From: Bacteroides ndongoniae | GTDB lineage: Bacteria; Bacteroidota; Bacteroidia; Bacteroidales; Bacteroidaceae | Assembly (NCBI RefSeq): GCF_900108345.1 | Contig: NZ_FNVV01000012.1 | Location: forward strand, 124,001 to 188,000 | Length of the DNA stretch: 64,000 nt | Direction: 5' to 3' | Part shown: piece by piece, positions 18,307-26,827 of the stretch | How the letters are laid out: each line of letters starts with the position of its first letter | How positions within the stretch are numbered: position 1 is the stretch's first letter | Notes under the pieces: model-generated | Databases searched by the model: none | Told to the model about the DNA's origin: nothing | The model's input: only the letters and a program-made list of their open reading frames with translations | Program-made: the position numbers and the translations under genes

Positions 18307-18367
18307 CCGCCAATTGAATTAAAATCCGGGCTAAAAGCCTGTTTAACTTTTATCGAAACAACAAATT

Positions 18368-19537
18368 ATGGAACAACCGACAGGAAAACACGCCCGGGTA
18401 GAAGTGGCCGACGTATTGCGCGGACTGGCCGTTATGGGCATCATCTTGCTGCACAGCATCGAACATTTCAATTTTTATTCATTCCCCGACACCACCGGAC
18501 AAAGTGCCTGGCTCACCTTTACCGACAAGGCTGTCTGGGACGGGCTTTTCTTTCTGCTGGGCGGAAAGGCTTATGCCGTTTTTGCACTACTCTTCGGATT
18601 CAGTTATTTCATTCAATACGACAACCAGCGAATGCGCGGTCATGACTTCCGTCTGCGCTTCTGCTGGCGACTGATATTGCTTTTCCTCATCGGCAACCTG
18701 AACGCTATGTTCTTCACTGCCGAAGTACTGGTGCTTTACTCGTTAGTAGGATTCATTCTACCTCTGACCTGCAAGATGAAAGACAAATGGATTTTTATCC
18801 TGGCCTGCATCCTGCTCATACAACCTCTACCTCTTTATTATACCCTGCGTGCCTGCTTCGATCCGGCTTTTGTAACTCCAGCACTGCCTACGGGTGATTT
18901 GTGGGGAGCCACATTCGAAGTACAAAGCCATGGCACTTTCTGGGAAACAGTACGTGTCAATCTGTGGGAAGGGCAACTTGCCAGCCTTGCCTGGGCATGG
19001 GACAATGGACGTGTATTCCAAACAGCTGCCCTCTTCCTACTCGGATTTCTGGCAGGAAAACGCGGTCTGTTCCTGAAAGAGAACCTGAAAATCTGGAATA
19101 AAGTCCTCTGTGGTTCGCTTTTAGCCTTCTTCCCCCTCTACGGATTAGGAAACATGTTACCCGGTTTCATCGACAACCCTTCTATCCGTACTCCGCTGCT
19201 GCTTATCATTTCTTCTTTATATAAGTTTGCCTTCATGCTTCTGCTGGTGTCGGCTATACTTTTCGCCTACTATCGCACCCGCCTGCAACGGCGTCTCGCA
19301 CAGATTGTCCCTTACGGACGCATGAGTCTGACCAACTACATTACTCAAAGTATCTTCGGTTCCCTGTTGTTCTATAACTGGGGATTCGGACTGCACGATG
19401 ATCTGGGCATCACAGCCAGCTTCCTGACAGGAATCCTGCTGTTTATTCTTCAGTTCAGCTTCTGCCGCTGGTGGATGGCACACCATTCGCACGGCCCGAT
19501 GGAGTATCTGTGGAAACGTGCTACATGGCTGAAATAA
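18368..19537 (+). CDS. DUF418 (YeiB-like) integral membrane protein
   Basis: 389 residues, polytopic. The N-terminus VLRGLAVMGIILLHSIEHFNF is the typical DUF418/acyltransferase-3-like opening, followed by many hydrophobic helices. The C-terminal DUF418 region has YGRMSLTNYITQSIFGSLLFY and, near the end, RWWMAHHSHGPMEYLWKRAT, which is characteristic of the family. It resides in the inner membrane; the reaction is unknown. It is monocistronic and divergent from the dehydrogenase-like gene. Confidence 0.9.
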   Translation: MEQPTGKHARVEVADVLRGLAVMGIILLHSIEHFNFYSFPDTTGQSAWLTFTDKAVWDGLFFLLGGKAYAVFALLFGFSYFIQYDNQRMRGHDFRLRFCWRLILLFLIGNLNAMFFTAEVLVLYSLVGFILPLTCKMKDKWIFILACILLIQPLPLYYTLRACFDPAFVTPALPTGDLWGATFEVQSHGTFWETVRVNLWEGQLASLAWAWDNGRVFQTAALFLLGFLAGKRGLFLKENLKIWNKVLCGSLLAFFPLYGLGNMLPGFIDNPSIRTPLLLIISSLYKFAFMLLLVSAILFAYYRTRLQRRLAQIVPYGRMSLTNYITQSIFGSLLFYNWGFGLHDDLGITASFLTGILLFILQFSFCRWWMAHHSHGPMEYLWKRATWLK

Positions 19538-19562
19538 ATATTCACCTTTTTCGCACAAATAG

Positions 19563-19593
19563 TTGTAATAAGCAAAAGTTTATCTTATTTTTG
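19563..19593 (+). promoter_or_regulatory. Promoter of the XRE-cupin gene, with long 5' leader
   Basis: TTG at 19563-19565, a 20-nt spacer and exact TATTTTTG at 19586-19593. The leader to the ATG at 19751 is about 155 nt and contains a perfect 13-bp inverted repeat (19622-19634 with 19693-19705). Confidence 0.65.
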
Positions 19594-19750
19594 CGTTTTA
19601 ACTACATTAACAATGTAATTCAGAAGAAAGAAAAAAGAAGGAATATTGTAACTTCCTGCTTGGGGAAAAGTAAGAATATGATAGTTCTTTTATTTTCTTT
19701 CTTCTTGGATTTCTAATTCAGATAAATAACTTTTAAACCAAAATATAATT

Positions 19751-20326
19751 ATGGATACAAGCAAGATTGTAGGAGAAAAGATCAAATCACTCCGCGAGAA
19801 TCAGTCTATCAGTGTAGAAGAACTGGCTGAACGTTCTGGCCTTGCCGTAGAACAAATTGAGCGAATTGAAAACAACATCGATCTGCCTTCGCTGGCGCCA
19901 CTCATCAAAATTGCACGTGTATTAGGCGTACGTCTTGGCACATTCCTTGACGATCAGGACGAAATGGGTCCTGTAGTATGCCGCAAATCGGAAGCTACCG
20001 ACTGCATCAGCTTCTCGAACAACGCCATACAGAGCCGTAAACATATGGAATATCATTCACTGTCGAAATCGAAAGCCGACCGTCATATGGAACCTTTCAT
20101 CATTGACGTAGCACCTACCGAAGACAGCGACTTTGTACTTTCCTCACACGAAGGTGAAGAATTCATCATGGTCATGGAAGGAACTATGGAAATCAGCTAC
20201 GGGAAAAACACCTATCTGCTGGAAGAAGGTGACACAATCTATTATGATTCCATTGTGCCGCATCACGTACATGCCTATCAGGGACAGGCTGCCAAGATTC
20301 TGGCCGTCATCTATACTCCGGTATAA
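19751..20326 (+). CDS. XRE-family regulator with C-terminal cupin
   Basis: 191 residues. The helix-turn-helix spans about 7-62 (IKSLRENQSISVEELAERSGLAVEQIERIENN...PSLAPLIKIARVLGV). A cupin domain covers about 115-190, with the metal-binding-like pattern HEGEEFIMVMEGTMEISYG and DSIVPHHVHAY. This architecture senses a small molecule and regulates nearby genes. It lies upstream of a polysaccharide lyase and an acyl-CoA synthetase; in my recollection the regulator and the AMP-ligase often adjoin in Bacteroides, and the ligase is the likelier target. The effector is unknown. Confidence 0.92.
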   Translation: MDTSKIVGEKIKSLRENQSISVEELAERSGLAVEQIERIENNIDLPSLAPLIKIARVLGVRLGTFLDDQDEMGPVVCRKSEATDCISFSNNAIQSRKHMEYHSLSKSKADRHMEPFIIDVAPTEDSDFVLSSHEGEEFIMVMEGTMEISYGKNTYLLEEGDTIYYDSIVPHHVHAYQGQAAKILAVIYTPV

Positions 20327-20379
20327 GATGTACGGAAGGATGTATCGGAACAGAAAAGAACGGATATATTCATATTTTC

Positions 20380-20440
20380 AGGTACGGATTACATGGGTAT
20401 CTGCGGATAAACTTATCCCCCCAACTTGTAATCCGTACCT
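20380..20440. repeat. Nested palindrome after the XRE-cupin gene
   Basis: AGGTACGGATTACA (20380-20393) pairs perfectly with TGTAATCCGTACCT (20427-20440). The loop holds a second hairpin, GGATAA/TTATCC (20405-20418). There is no T-run after it, so it is an RNA structure or processing element rather than a clear terminator. Confidence 0.65.
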
Positions 20441-20502
20441 AAAAGTTTATTGAGCCTTTTCTGCCTTCCTTTTTCACGTTAACCTCTAGCCACTCATTAC
20501 AT

Positions 20503-22656
20503 ATGCATCTACACAAAATTACATCAGGTATACTACTATTATGTTTGGTTGTTATCAGCGGCCGTATTTCTGCTCAAGACTCCGACCTAATCCGTACCAA
20601 AAAGAACTTCATCCAATTATTGGGAAACACCGGACAAAAGCAGCTGAACGCAGTGCTGGAAAAACTGCCACGAGAAGAAAGCGCTTCTGACCAGATGGTA
20701 GTGGAACTTTTTCAACGCCAGTCTTCACAAGCGGCATCCATCCAAAAATATATATCCGAACAGACAGAAAACGGCACCTGGCCAGACATTAACTATCAGG
20801 ACCAAAAACGTTCGGGATGGGAACCGCGCGTCCACACCGAACGCATTCTGGAACTGACCAAACAATACACCTCGCCAGAAAGCCCTTATTACCATTCCGA
20901 TAAGGTCGAGGCTTGTATCCACAAAGCACTCCATTATTGGTTCACAGCCAAACCCGTCTGCCCGAACTGGTGGTACAATCAGATCGGAGTTCCCAAAACA
21001 CTGGGTAATGCTTTCCTGTTATTCGAGCCACAACTGACAGCTGAAGAACGTCAAAGCGCCATTCAAGTAATGGAAAACGCGCGTTTCGGCATGACAGGAC
21101 AAAACAAAGTATGGCTGGCCGGCAATGTGCTGGTGCGTGCCCTGCTTCAGGAAGACAAAGAACTGGTACGACAGGCACGCGACACCATCGTATCCGAAAT
21201 CGTAACGGGGCAAACCGAAGGCATACAGCCCGACTGGAGTTTTCACCAGCATGGCACGCAACAGCAGTTCGGCAATTACGGACTGGCTTTTCTGGCAAGT
21301 ATGAGTTTTTACTCAGGCGTTTTTGCCGGAACTTCAATGGCCTTCAGCGATGAACAACTGGAAATCCTCCGTCAGCTTATTGATAAAGGATATCGCTGGA
21401 TATTGTGGAAAGGCCAAATGGACATCAGCGCACTGGGCAGACAATTTTTCCGTGAAGGACAAACCCACAAAGGTCTTTCTACCGCTTTTGCTGCAACCGA
21501 ACTGGGAGGAGGCATGTCCGAATCATGTAACAATACTGCCCGCGCTTTGTGCAATGAGAATTTCCAACTTCATTCAAGAAATGATCTGATTGGGAATAAA
21601 CACTTTTTCTGTTCCAACTATACCGTACACCGCCGCCCTACATGGATGGCCACCGTAAAAATGGCTTCGAACAAAGTCATCGGCACAGAAACACTGAACG
21701 GTGACAATATGAAAGGTTTCTATTCGGCCGACGGAGCCACTTATGTGTACACCGACGGACACGAATACCTCGACATTTTTCCTTTGTGGGATTGGCGGAA
21801 GCTGCCAGGTGTCACCGCCTTCGAAAGCGATGCTCCTATACCAGTGGTCAAAGGCAACCGCCCGCGCAATAACGCAGACTTTGTAGGCGGTCTATCAGAC
21901 GGACAACAGGGAATGACTGTCATGGATTTGAACCGTGCCGGACTACAAGGGCGAAAAGCATGGATTTTCACCGACAACTATATACTATGCCTCGGAGCAG
22001 GGATAGAGGCCGACAGCACTTTGGCCGTAACTACCGCTATTGAGCAATGCTACAAACGCGATAACTTATATTTCTTGAGCCCCGATGGCAATTGGCAAGT
22101 CTTAACAGGAAGCGATACCCAAAATCAGACCAGCGAAGTACGCTATTTCCATCATCACACAGGCTACATCGCCTGGAACGAAGAACTGAATGTAACAGCT
22201 ACAACCGAAAAGCGTACAGGACAGTGGCATGATATCATGCAGATGTATCCTCGCGAAAACGTAAGCGGCGAAGTAATGCAACTCTGCCTGAATCACGGAA
22301 CAGCGCCGAAGAATGCTTCTTACCAATACCTGATATTACCCGATTCCGACCGTCGGCAAACTGTCCTTTTCGATCGCCATTCCATCCGTGTGCTGCATAA
22401 CGACCGCTCATTGCAGGCTGTTATACTCGAAAACGGAACCTGCTGGATGGCAACCAGTCGCCCTGCCACTCTGAAGTTGCCGGACGAAACAATCGTAGAA
22501 GTCCTTACTCCTGGTATCTACAAAATAGCTCCAAGCAAAAACGGGAACTACACCGCTTTATGGACTTCACCCTCCCGACAACATACACAAGCAGAATTGC
22601 ACATTGGGAAAAAACAACTCATACTGACAGATACATATCAAATAAGTAATCTTTAA
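20503..22656 (+). CDS. Polysaccharide lyase family 8 protein
   Basis: 717 residues with a signal peptide (cleavage near ISAQ, residue 24). The N-terminal alpha/alpha-toroid has the PL8 hallmarks NWWYNQIGVP (155-164), TGQN (198-201), DWSFHQHG (244-251, candidate catalytic His), FGNYG with Tyr 259, and GRQFFREG (catalytic Arg region). A beta-sandwich half with HRRPTWMATVKM and a C-terminal small beta domain follow. PL8 enzymes cleave uronic-acid polysaccharides such as chondroitin, hyaluronan or xanthan by beta-elimination; substrate cannot be chosen from sequence. No SusC/SusD pair is present nearby, so it is not in a standard utilisation locus. Confidence 0.92.
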   Translation: MHLHKITSGILLLCLVVISGRISAQDSDLIRTKKNFIQLLGNTGQKQLNAVLEKLPREESASDQMVVELFQRQSSQAASIQKYISEQTENGTWPDINYQDQKRSGWEPRVHTERILELTKQYTSPESPYYHSDKVEACIHKALHYWFTAKPVCPNWWYNQIGVPKTLGNAFLLFEPQLTAEERQSAIQVMENARFGMTGQNKVWLAGNVLVRALLQEDKELVRQARDTIVSEIVTGQTEGIQPDWSFHQHGTQQQFGNYGLAFLASMSFYSGVFAGTSMAFSDEQLEILRQLIDKGYRWILWKGQMDISALGRQFFREGQTHKGLSTAFAATELGGGMSESCNNTARALCNENFQLHSRNDLIGNKHFFCSNYTVHRRPTWMATVKMASNKVIGTETLNGDNMKGFYSADGATYVYTDGHEYLDIFPLWDWRKLPGVTAFESDAPIPVVKGNRPRNNADFVGGLSDGQQGMTVMDLNRAGLQGRKAWIFTDNYILCLGAGIEADSTLAVTTAIEQCYKRDNLYFLSPDGNWQVLTGSDTQNQTSEVRYFHHHTGYIAWNEELNVTATTEKRTGQWHDIMQMYPRENVSGEVMQLCLNHGTAPKNASYQYLILPDSDRRQTVLFDRHSIRVLHNDRSLQAVILENGTCWMATSRPATLKLPDETIVEVLTPGIYKIAPSKNGNYTALWTSPSRQHTQAELHIGKKQLILTDTYQISNL

Positions 22657-22736
22657 GTCTATAAACGGATGTTTATAAGCTCAATAATGAAAAAACGAAA
22701 TACTTATAAATGAAAAACGAATAAAGAAAAACGCTT

Positions 22737-24383
22737 ATGTTATACGAACGTACCCTCGGCCAATGGCTGGAACATTGGGCCGAAAAAACACCCGACAAAG
22801 AATACATCGTTTATTCCGACCGAAATCTCCGCTTCACCTGGAGCCAGTTCAACCGCCGTGTTGACGACATGGCCAAAGGTCTCATCGCCATCGGTGTAGA
22901 ACGTGGTACTCACGTGGGCATCTGGGCCGCCAATGTGCCCGACTGGCTCACATTGTTATATGCTTGTGCCAAGATAGGAGCCGTCTACGTTACCGTAAAT
23001 ACCAATTATAAACAAGCCGAATTGGAATACCTCTGCCAGAACTCGGACATGCATACCCTGTGCATTGTCAACGGCGAGAAAGACAGCGATTTCGTGCAGA
23101 TGACTTATCAGATGCTCCCCGAACTGAGAACCTGCCAGCGGGGCCACCTGAAAAGCGAACGCTTCCCACACATGAAAAACGTTATCTATGTAGGGCAGGA
23201 AAAGCACCGGGGTATGTACAACACATCTGAAATTCTGTTGTTGGGCAACAACGTGGCCGACGACCGACTCAATGAGTTAAAGGCACAGGTAACCTGCCAC
23301 GATGTCGTAAACATGCAATACACCAGTGGAACCACCGGTTTCCCAAAAGGCGTAATGCTGACCCATTACAACATAACCAACAACGGTTTCCTGACAGGAG
23401 AGCACATGAAGTTTACTGCCGATGATAAACTTTGTGTCTGCGTACCTCTGTTCCATTGTTTCGGTGTGGTACTGGCCACCATGAACTGTCTTACGCACGG
23501 ATGTACCGAAGTGATGGTAGAACGTTTCGATCCGCTTGTCGTACTGGCTTCCATTCATAAAGAGCGCTGTACGGCCCTTTACGGCGTGCCTACCATGTTC
23601 ATTGCCGAACTGAATCATCCGATGTTCAACCTGTTCGACATGTCAAGTCTGCGTACGGGCATCATGGCCGGCTCTCTCTGCCCTGTAGAACTGATGAAAC
23701 AGGTAGAAGAAAAGATGTTTATGAAGGTAACCAGCGTATACGGACTGACAGAAGCAGCGCCCGGCATGACCGCCACCCGCATCGACGACTCGTTCGAAGT
23801 ACGCTGCAACACCGTAGGCCGCGACTTCGAACACACTGAAGTGCGTGTCATCGACCCCGAAACAGGCGAAGAGTGCCCCGTAGGCGTACAAGGCGAAATG
23901 TGTAACCGTGGTTATAACACCATGAAAGGATATTATAAGAACCCAGAAGCAACGGCCGAAGTAATAGACAAGAACGGTTTCTTACACTCGGGCGATTTGG
24001 GTGTGAAAGACGAAGACGGGAACTACCGCATCACGGGCCGCATCAAAGACATGATTATCCGCGGTGGCGAAAACATCTATCCGCGCGAAATCGAAGAATT
24101 CCTTTTCCAGCTTCCGGGTGTGAAAGACGTACAGGTAGCAGGTATCCCCTCGAAGAAATACGGTGAAGCCGTAGGAGCTTTCATCATTCTGCACGAAGGA
24201 GCAGACTTGCACGAAAGCGATGTACGCGACTTCTGTATCGGCAAAATCTCGCGTTACAAGATTCCTAAATACATCTTCTTCGTCAAGGAGTTCCCCATGA
24301 CCGGCAGTGGTAAAATCCAGAAATTCAAATTAAAAGACCTGGGACTCCAGCTCTGTAAGGAACAGGGTATCGAAATTATCTAA
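22737..24383 (+). CDS. AMP-binding acyl-CoA synthetase
   Basis: 548 residues. It has the adenylate-forming core motif [18 protein letters not shown], the [10 protein letters not shown] motif and the C-terminal [23 protein letters not shown] hinge with a catalytic Lys in TGSGKIQKF. The length and motif variants fit medium/long-chain fatty acid CoA ligases (FadD-like), which activate fatty acids with ATP in the cytoplasm. It starts 80 nt after the lyase gene, with no clear promoter seen between them. The exact chain-length preference is unknown. Confidence 0.93.
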   Translation: MLYERTLGQWLEHWAEKTPDKEYIVYSDRNLRFTWSQFNRRVDDMAKGLIAIGVERGTHVGIWAANVPDWLTLLYACAKIGAVYVTVNTNYKQAELEYLCQNSDMHTLCIVNGEKDSDFVQMTYQMLPELRTCQRGHLKSERFPHMKNVIYVGQEKHRGMYNTSEILLLGNNVADDRLNELKAQVTCHDVVNMQYTSGTTGFPKGVMLTHYNITNNGFLTGEHMKFTADDKLCVCVPLFHCFGVVLATMNCLTHGCTEVMVERFDPLVVLASIHKERCTALYGVPTMFIAELNHPMFNLFDMSSLRTGIMAGSLCPVELMKQVEEKMFMKVTSVYGLTEAAPGMTATRIDDSFEVRCNTVGRDFEHTEVRVIDPETGEECPVGVQGEMCNRGYNTMKGYYKNPEATAEVIDKNGFLHSGDLGVKDEDGNYRITGRIKDMIIRGGENIYPREIEEFLFQLPGVKDVQVAGIPSKKYGEAVGAFIILHEGADLHESDVRDFCIGKISRYKIPKYIFFVKEFPMTGSGKIQKFKLKDLGLQLCKEQGIEII

Positions 24384-24835
24384 AACATATTACTTTTACA
24401 ATTATCAGGAGGGAATTCGAAACATCATAAAAAACGTGCTTCGGATTTTCTCCTTCTTCTAATACAAGCTAGTATACAACCTATCCACACCGGCTTTTCT
24501 ATTAACAATAATTAGTATATCCCATACAATCCTTTATTATATATAGCATCAAGATTAATAGCAGATCAATCTACTAATTACCAACAATATAAAATATAAA
24601 AATGTATTGTCTAGATTCAGAGCGAAGTTCATAGGGATAATCATTCCCATATTTCCATTTATTCAATAAATCTGCAAAAAATATACGAAATCATATTATT
24701 TACGCGAATCAAATAACGTTCTATAAGCAAAAAATGCAGTTTATATTAAAATAAGTTCTGATTTATCATCACTAATCAAAAATAATACCTATATTTGCCG
24801 ACAAAATCAGAAACAAGCATAAAATTAACAATAAA
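24384..24835 (+). other. AT-rich non-coding interval left of the IS element
   Basis: About 450 nt without a supported gene. It contains an imperfect T-rich hairpin at 24407-24454 (GGAGGGAATTCGAA with TTCGGATTTTCTCC), a probable terminator of the acyl-CoA synthetase gene, and an exact TATATTTG -7 motif at 24790-24797. Nothing else was recognised. Confidence 0.55.
24790..24797 (+). promoter_or_regulatory. -7 motif (TATATTTG) now separated from its downstream gene by the IS
   Basis: Exact TAnnTTTG. The IS begins 38 nt downstream; with the IS removed, the next ATG (26444) would lie about 50 nt away, a normal leader length. Confidence 0.5.
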
Positions 24836-24877
24836 CCTAAATTCCGCAGCATTTTAGTTTAACTTATTTTATAAGTA

Positions 24878-24902
24878 CCTGAGCAACAAAAAGTTGCTCA
24901 GG
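24878..24902 (+). terminator. Hairpin inside the left end of the IS
   Basis: A perfect 10-bp stem with an AAAAA loop, followed by ATTTTGCC. It lies 70 nt before the transposase start and would limit read-through from outside promoters. Confidence 0.7.
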
Positions 24903-24971
24903 ATTTTGCCATGTCAGATTTTTCACCTATCTTAGTGTTGCAAATCAAAATATGTATCAAACCCGACAGAC

Positions 24972-26258
24972 ATGGCAAAGGTAGCAATAAAATCTGAGAA
25001 ACTCTCTCCTTTTGGAGGAATTTTTTCAATAATGGAGCAATTTGACTCCAATCTCTCATCTGTAATCGACTCAACCCTCGGTATGAGATGTAGGCTGTAT
25101 GGTTATCAATACAGCGAAATCATCCGTTCGCTTATGAGCGTTTATTTCTGTGGCGGCTCATGCATAGAGGATGTCACCACTCATCTGATGTATCACCTCT
25201 CGCTTCATCCGACACTTCGCACATGCAGTGCCGACACGATTCTCAGAGCCATAAAGGAACTGACCCAGGATAACATTTCCTACACATCCGACACTGGCAA
25301 GACCTACGACTTAAACACGGCAGACATGCTGAATACACTGCTCCTCAATTGCCTATTGTCCACAGGGCAGCTGAAAGATGGCGAGGGGTATGACGTTGAC
25401 TTCGACCACCAGTTCATAGAGGCTGAGAAGTTTGATGCGAAACCCACATACAAGAAGTTTCTCGGATACCGTCCTGGCGTGGCGGTTATTGGCGACTTGA
25501 TTGTCGGCATTGAGAACAGCGACGGCAACACAAATGTCCGTTTCCACCAGAAGGACACGCTGAAGAGGTTCTTTGAAAGGTTTGAAAAGAACAAGCTTAT
25601 GATCAACCGTTTCAGAGCTGATTGCGGCTCGTGTTCTGAAGAGATAGTGGAAGAGATTGCTAAACACTGCAAGACCTTCTATATCCGTGCCAACCGATGC
25701 AGTTCGCTCTACAATGACATCTTTGCCCTCAGAGGTTGGAAGAAAGTGGAATTGGGCGGCATTGAGTTTGAGCTGGCCTCCATTCTCATCGAGAAATGGA
25801 AAGGGAAGGCATACCGTCTTGTGATTCAAAGACAGAAGCGGATAGACGGCGAACTCGACCTGTGGGAAGGAGAATACACCTACCGCTGCATCCTTACAAA
25901 TGACTACGAGTCTTCCGAGAAAGAGATTGTCGAATTCTATAACCTCCGTGGAGGGAAGGAACGCATCTTCGATGACATGAATAACGGATTCGGCTGGAAC
26001 AGGCTTCCAAAATCCTTCATGGGAGAAAACACGGTGTTTCTTCTGCTTACGGCACTCATACGCAACTTCTATAAATTCATCATGGCGAGGCTTGACGTGA
26101 AGAGGTTCGGACTCAAAGCAACAAGCCGCATCAAGGCGTTTGTCTTCAAGTTCATCTCTGTGCCAGCCAAATGGGTCAGGACATCAAGGCAGTATGTGCT
26201 GAATATCTATTCATGCAACAACGCTTATGCTGATGTGTTCCAGAATGACTTTGGATGA
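24972..26258 (+). CDS. IS1380-family transposase
   Basis: 428 residues, an IS4-superfamily DDE transposase. The first Asp region is DVDFDHQFIEAEK, the second is NRFRADCGSCSEEI, and the Y-(2)-R-(3)-E motif is YNLRGGKERIFDDMNNGFGW. The length is typical for the family, and no frameshift or premature stop was seen. The gene fills most of the element, and the small overlapping frame at 26255-26614 is an artefact that runs across the IS end. Confidence 0.95.
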   Translation: MAKVAIKSEKLSPFGGIFSIMEQFDSNLSSVIDSTLGMRCRLYGYQYSEIIRSLMSVYFCGGSCIEDVTTHLMYHLSLHPTLRTCSADTILRAIKELTQDNISYTSDTGKTYDLNTADMLNTLLLNCLLSTGQLKDGEGYDVDFDHQFIEAEKFDAKPTYKKFLGYRPGVAVIGDLIVGIENSDGNTNVRFHQKDTLKRFFERFEKNKLMINRFRADCGSCSEEIVEEIAKHCKTFYIRANRCSSLYNDIFALRGWKKVELGGIEFELASILIEKWKGKAYRLVIQRQKRIDGELDLWEGEYTYRCILTNDYESSEKEIVEFYNLRGGKERIFDDMNNGFGWNRLPKSFMGENTVFLLLTALIRNFYKFIMARLDVKRFGLKATSRIKAFVFKFISVPAKWVRTSRQYVLNIYSCNNAYADVFQNDFG

Positions 26259-26443
26259 CACCGACAACTTATGGTCGTGATTTTGCGTATTGCCTCAAGT
26301 CGCATGGTGGGGTAAGGGGATTTAATGCGTCTTTGTGGCGATTTTTGCTGCGTTGCACCCTCTTTTGCCACAGTGTCGCTACCTTTTTGACCTCTGTGTC
26401 ATCTTATGAGGGCGGTTGCGGATTTGAGGATAAATTAAAAAAA

Positions 26444-26614
26444 ATGTGGACTGCAAAAGAAATCCTGTCGCAAGCTATATGTTGTTATACATTAGCAACA
26501 GCCAATTATACCTTCAACAAACGGCAGGTAATGCACAAAGAAGCAGGAGAAAATTTATACCGCAATCCCATCCTTCCTAACAACTTCATGTTGTCACCTG
26601 TTCCTCCTTTTTAA
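26444..26614 (+). CDS. Possible small protein cut off from its promoter by the IS
   Basis: A 56-codon frame (MWTAKEILSQAICCYTLATA... ending LSPVPPF) starting 15 nt after the right end of the IS. If the IS and one target copy are removed, the TATATTTG motif at 24790 lies about 50 nt upstream of this ATG. I do not recognise the sequence and coding status is uncertain. It could be the remains of a leader peptide or a small protein gene. Confidence 0.35.
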   Translation: MWTAKEILSQAICCYTLATANYTFNKRQVMHKEAGENLYRNPILPNNFMLSPVPPF

Positions 26615-26827
26615 TTCAACAGATACCAAATTTTAAAAAAGTATTTTTTTAAATTCTTTGTGTATTTCAAAAAGGCTTTCAGACAATTGCTATTTACTAA
26701 ATACATAGCAAGAGAAAACGTCTGTACATACATCGCAGCTATTACAGGATTTTGCATTCCTGCCAAATAGTATGCGTTTTTACCCTGACCATATTTATTT
26801 ACAAATTAAACTAACAAACTTAATTTT

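Larger units (their letters stand above)
24836..26429 (+). mobile_element. IS1380-family insertion sequence, complete, 1594 bp
   Basis: The ends are CCTAAATTCCGCA (24836-24848) and its imperfect inverse TGCGGATTTGAGG (26417-26429), 11 of 13 matching. The element is flanked by the 5-bp direct repeat ATAAA (24831-24835 and 26430-26434), a target-site duplication. It carries one intact transposase gene. Just inside the left end, a perfect hairpin CCTGAGCAAC/GTTGCTCAGG (24878-24902) probably stops transcription from reading in. Size and transposase match the IS612/IS942-like group of Bacteroides. Intact ends and ORF suggest a recent, possibly active insertion. Confidence 0.93.

Noticed and set aside
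26255..26614. 119-codon ORF spanning the right end of the IS
   Set aside because: It starts inside the transposase stop region and crosses the terminal inverted repeat, so it was created by the insertion; only its last 57 codons (from 26444) might have existed before.
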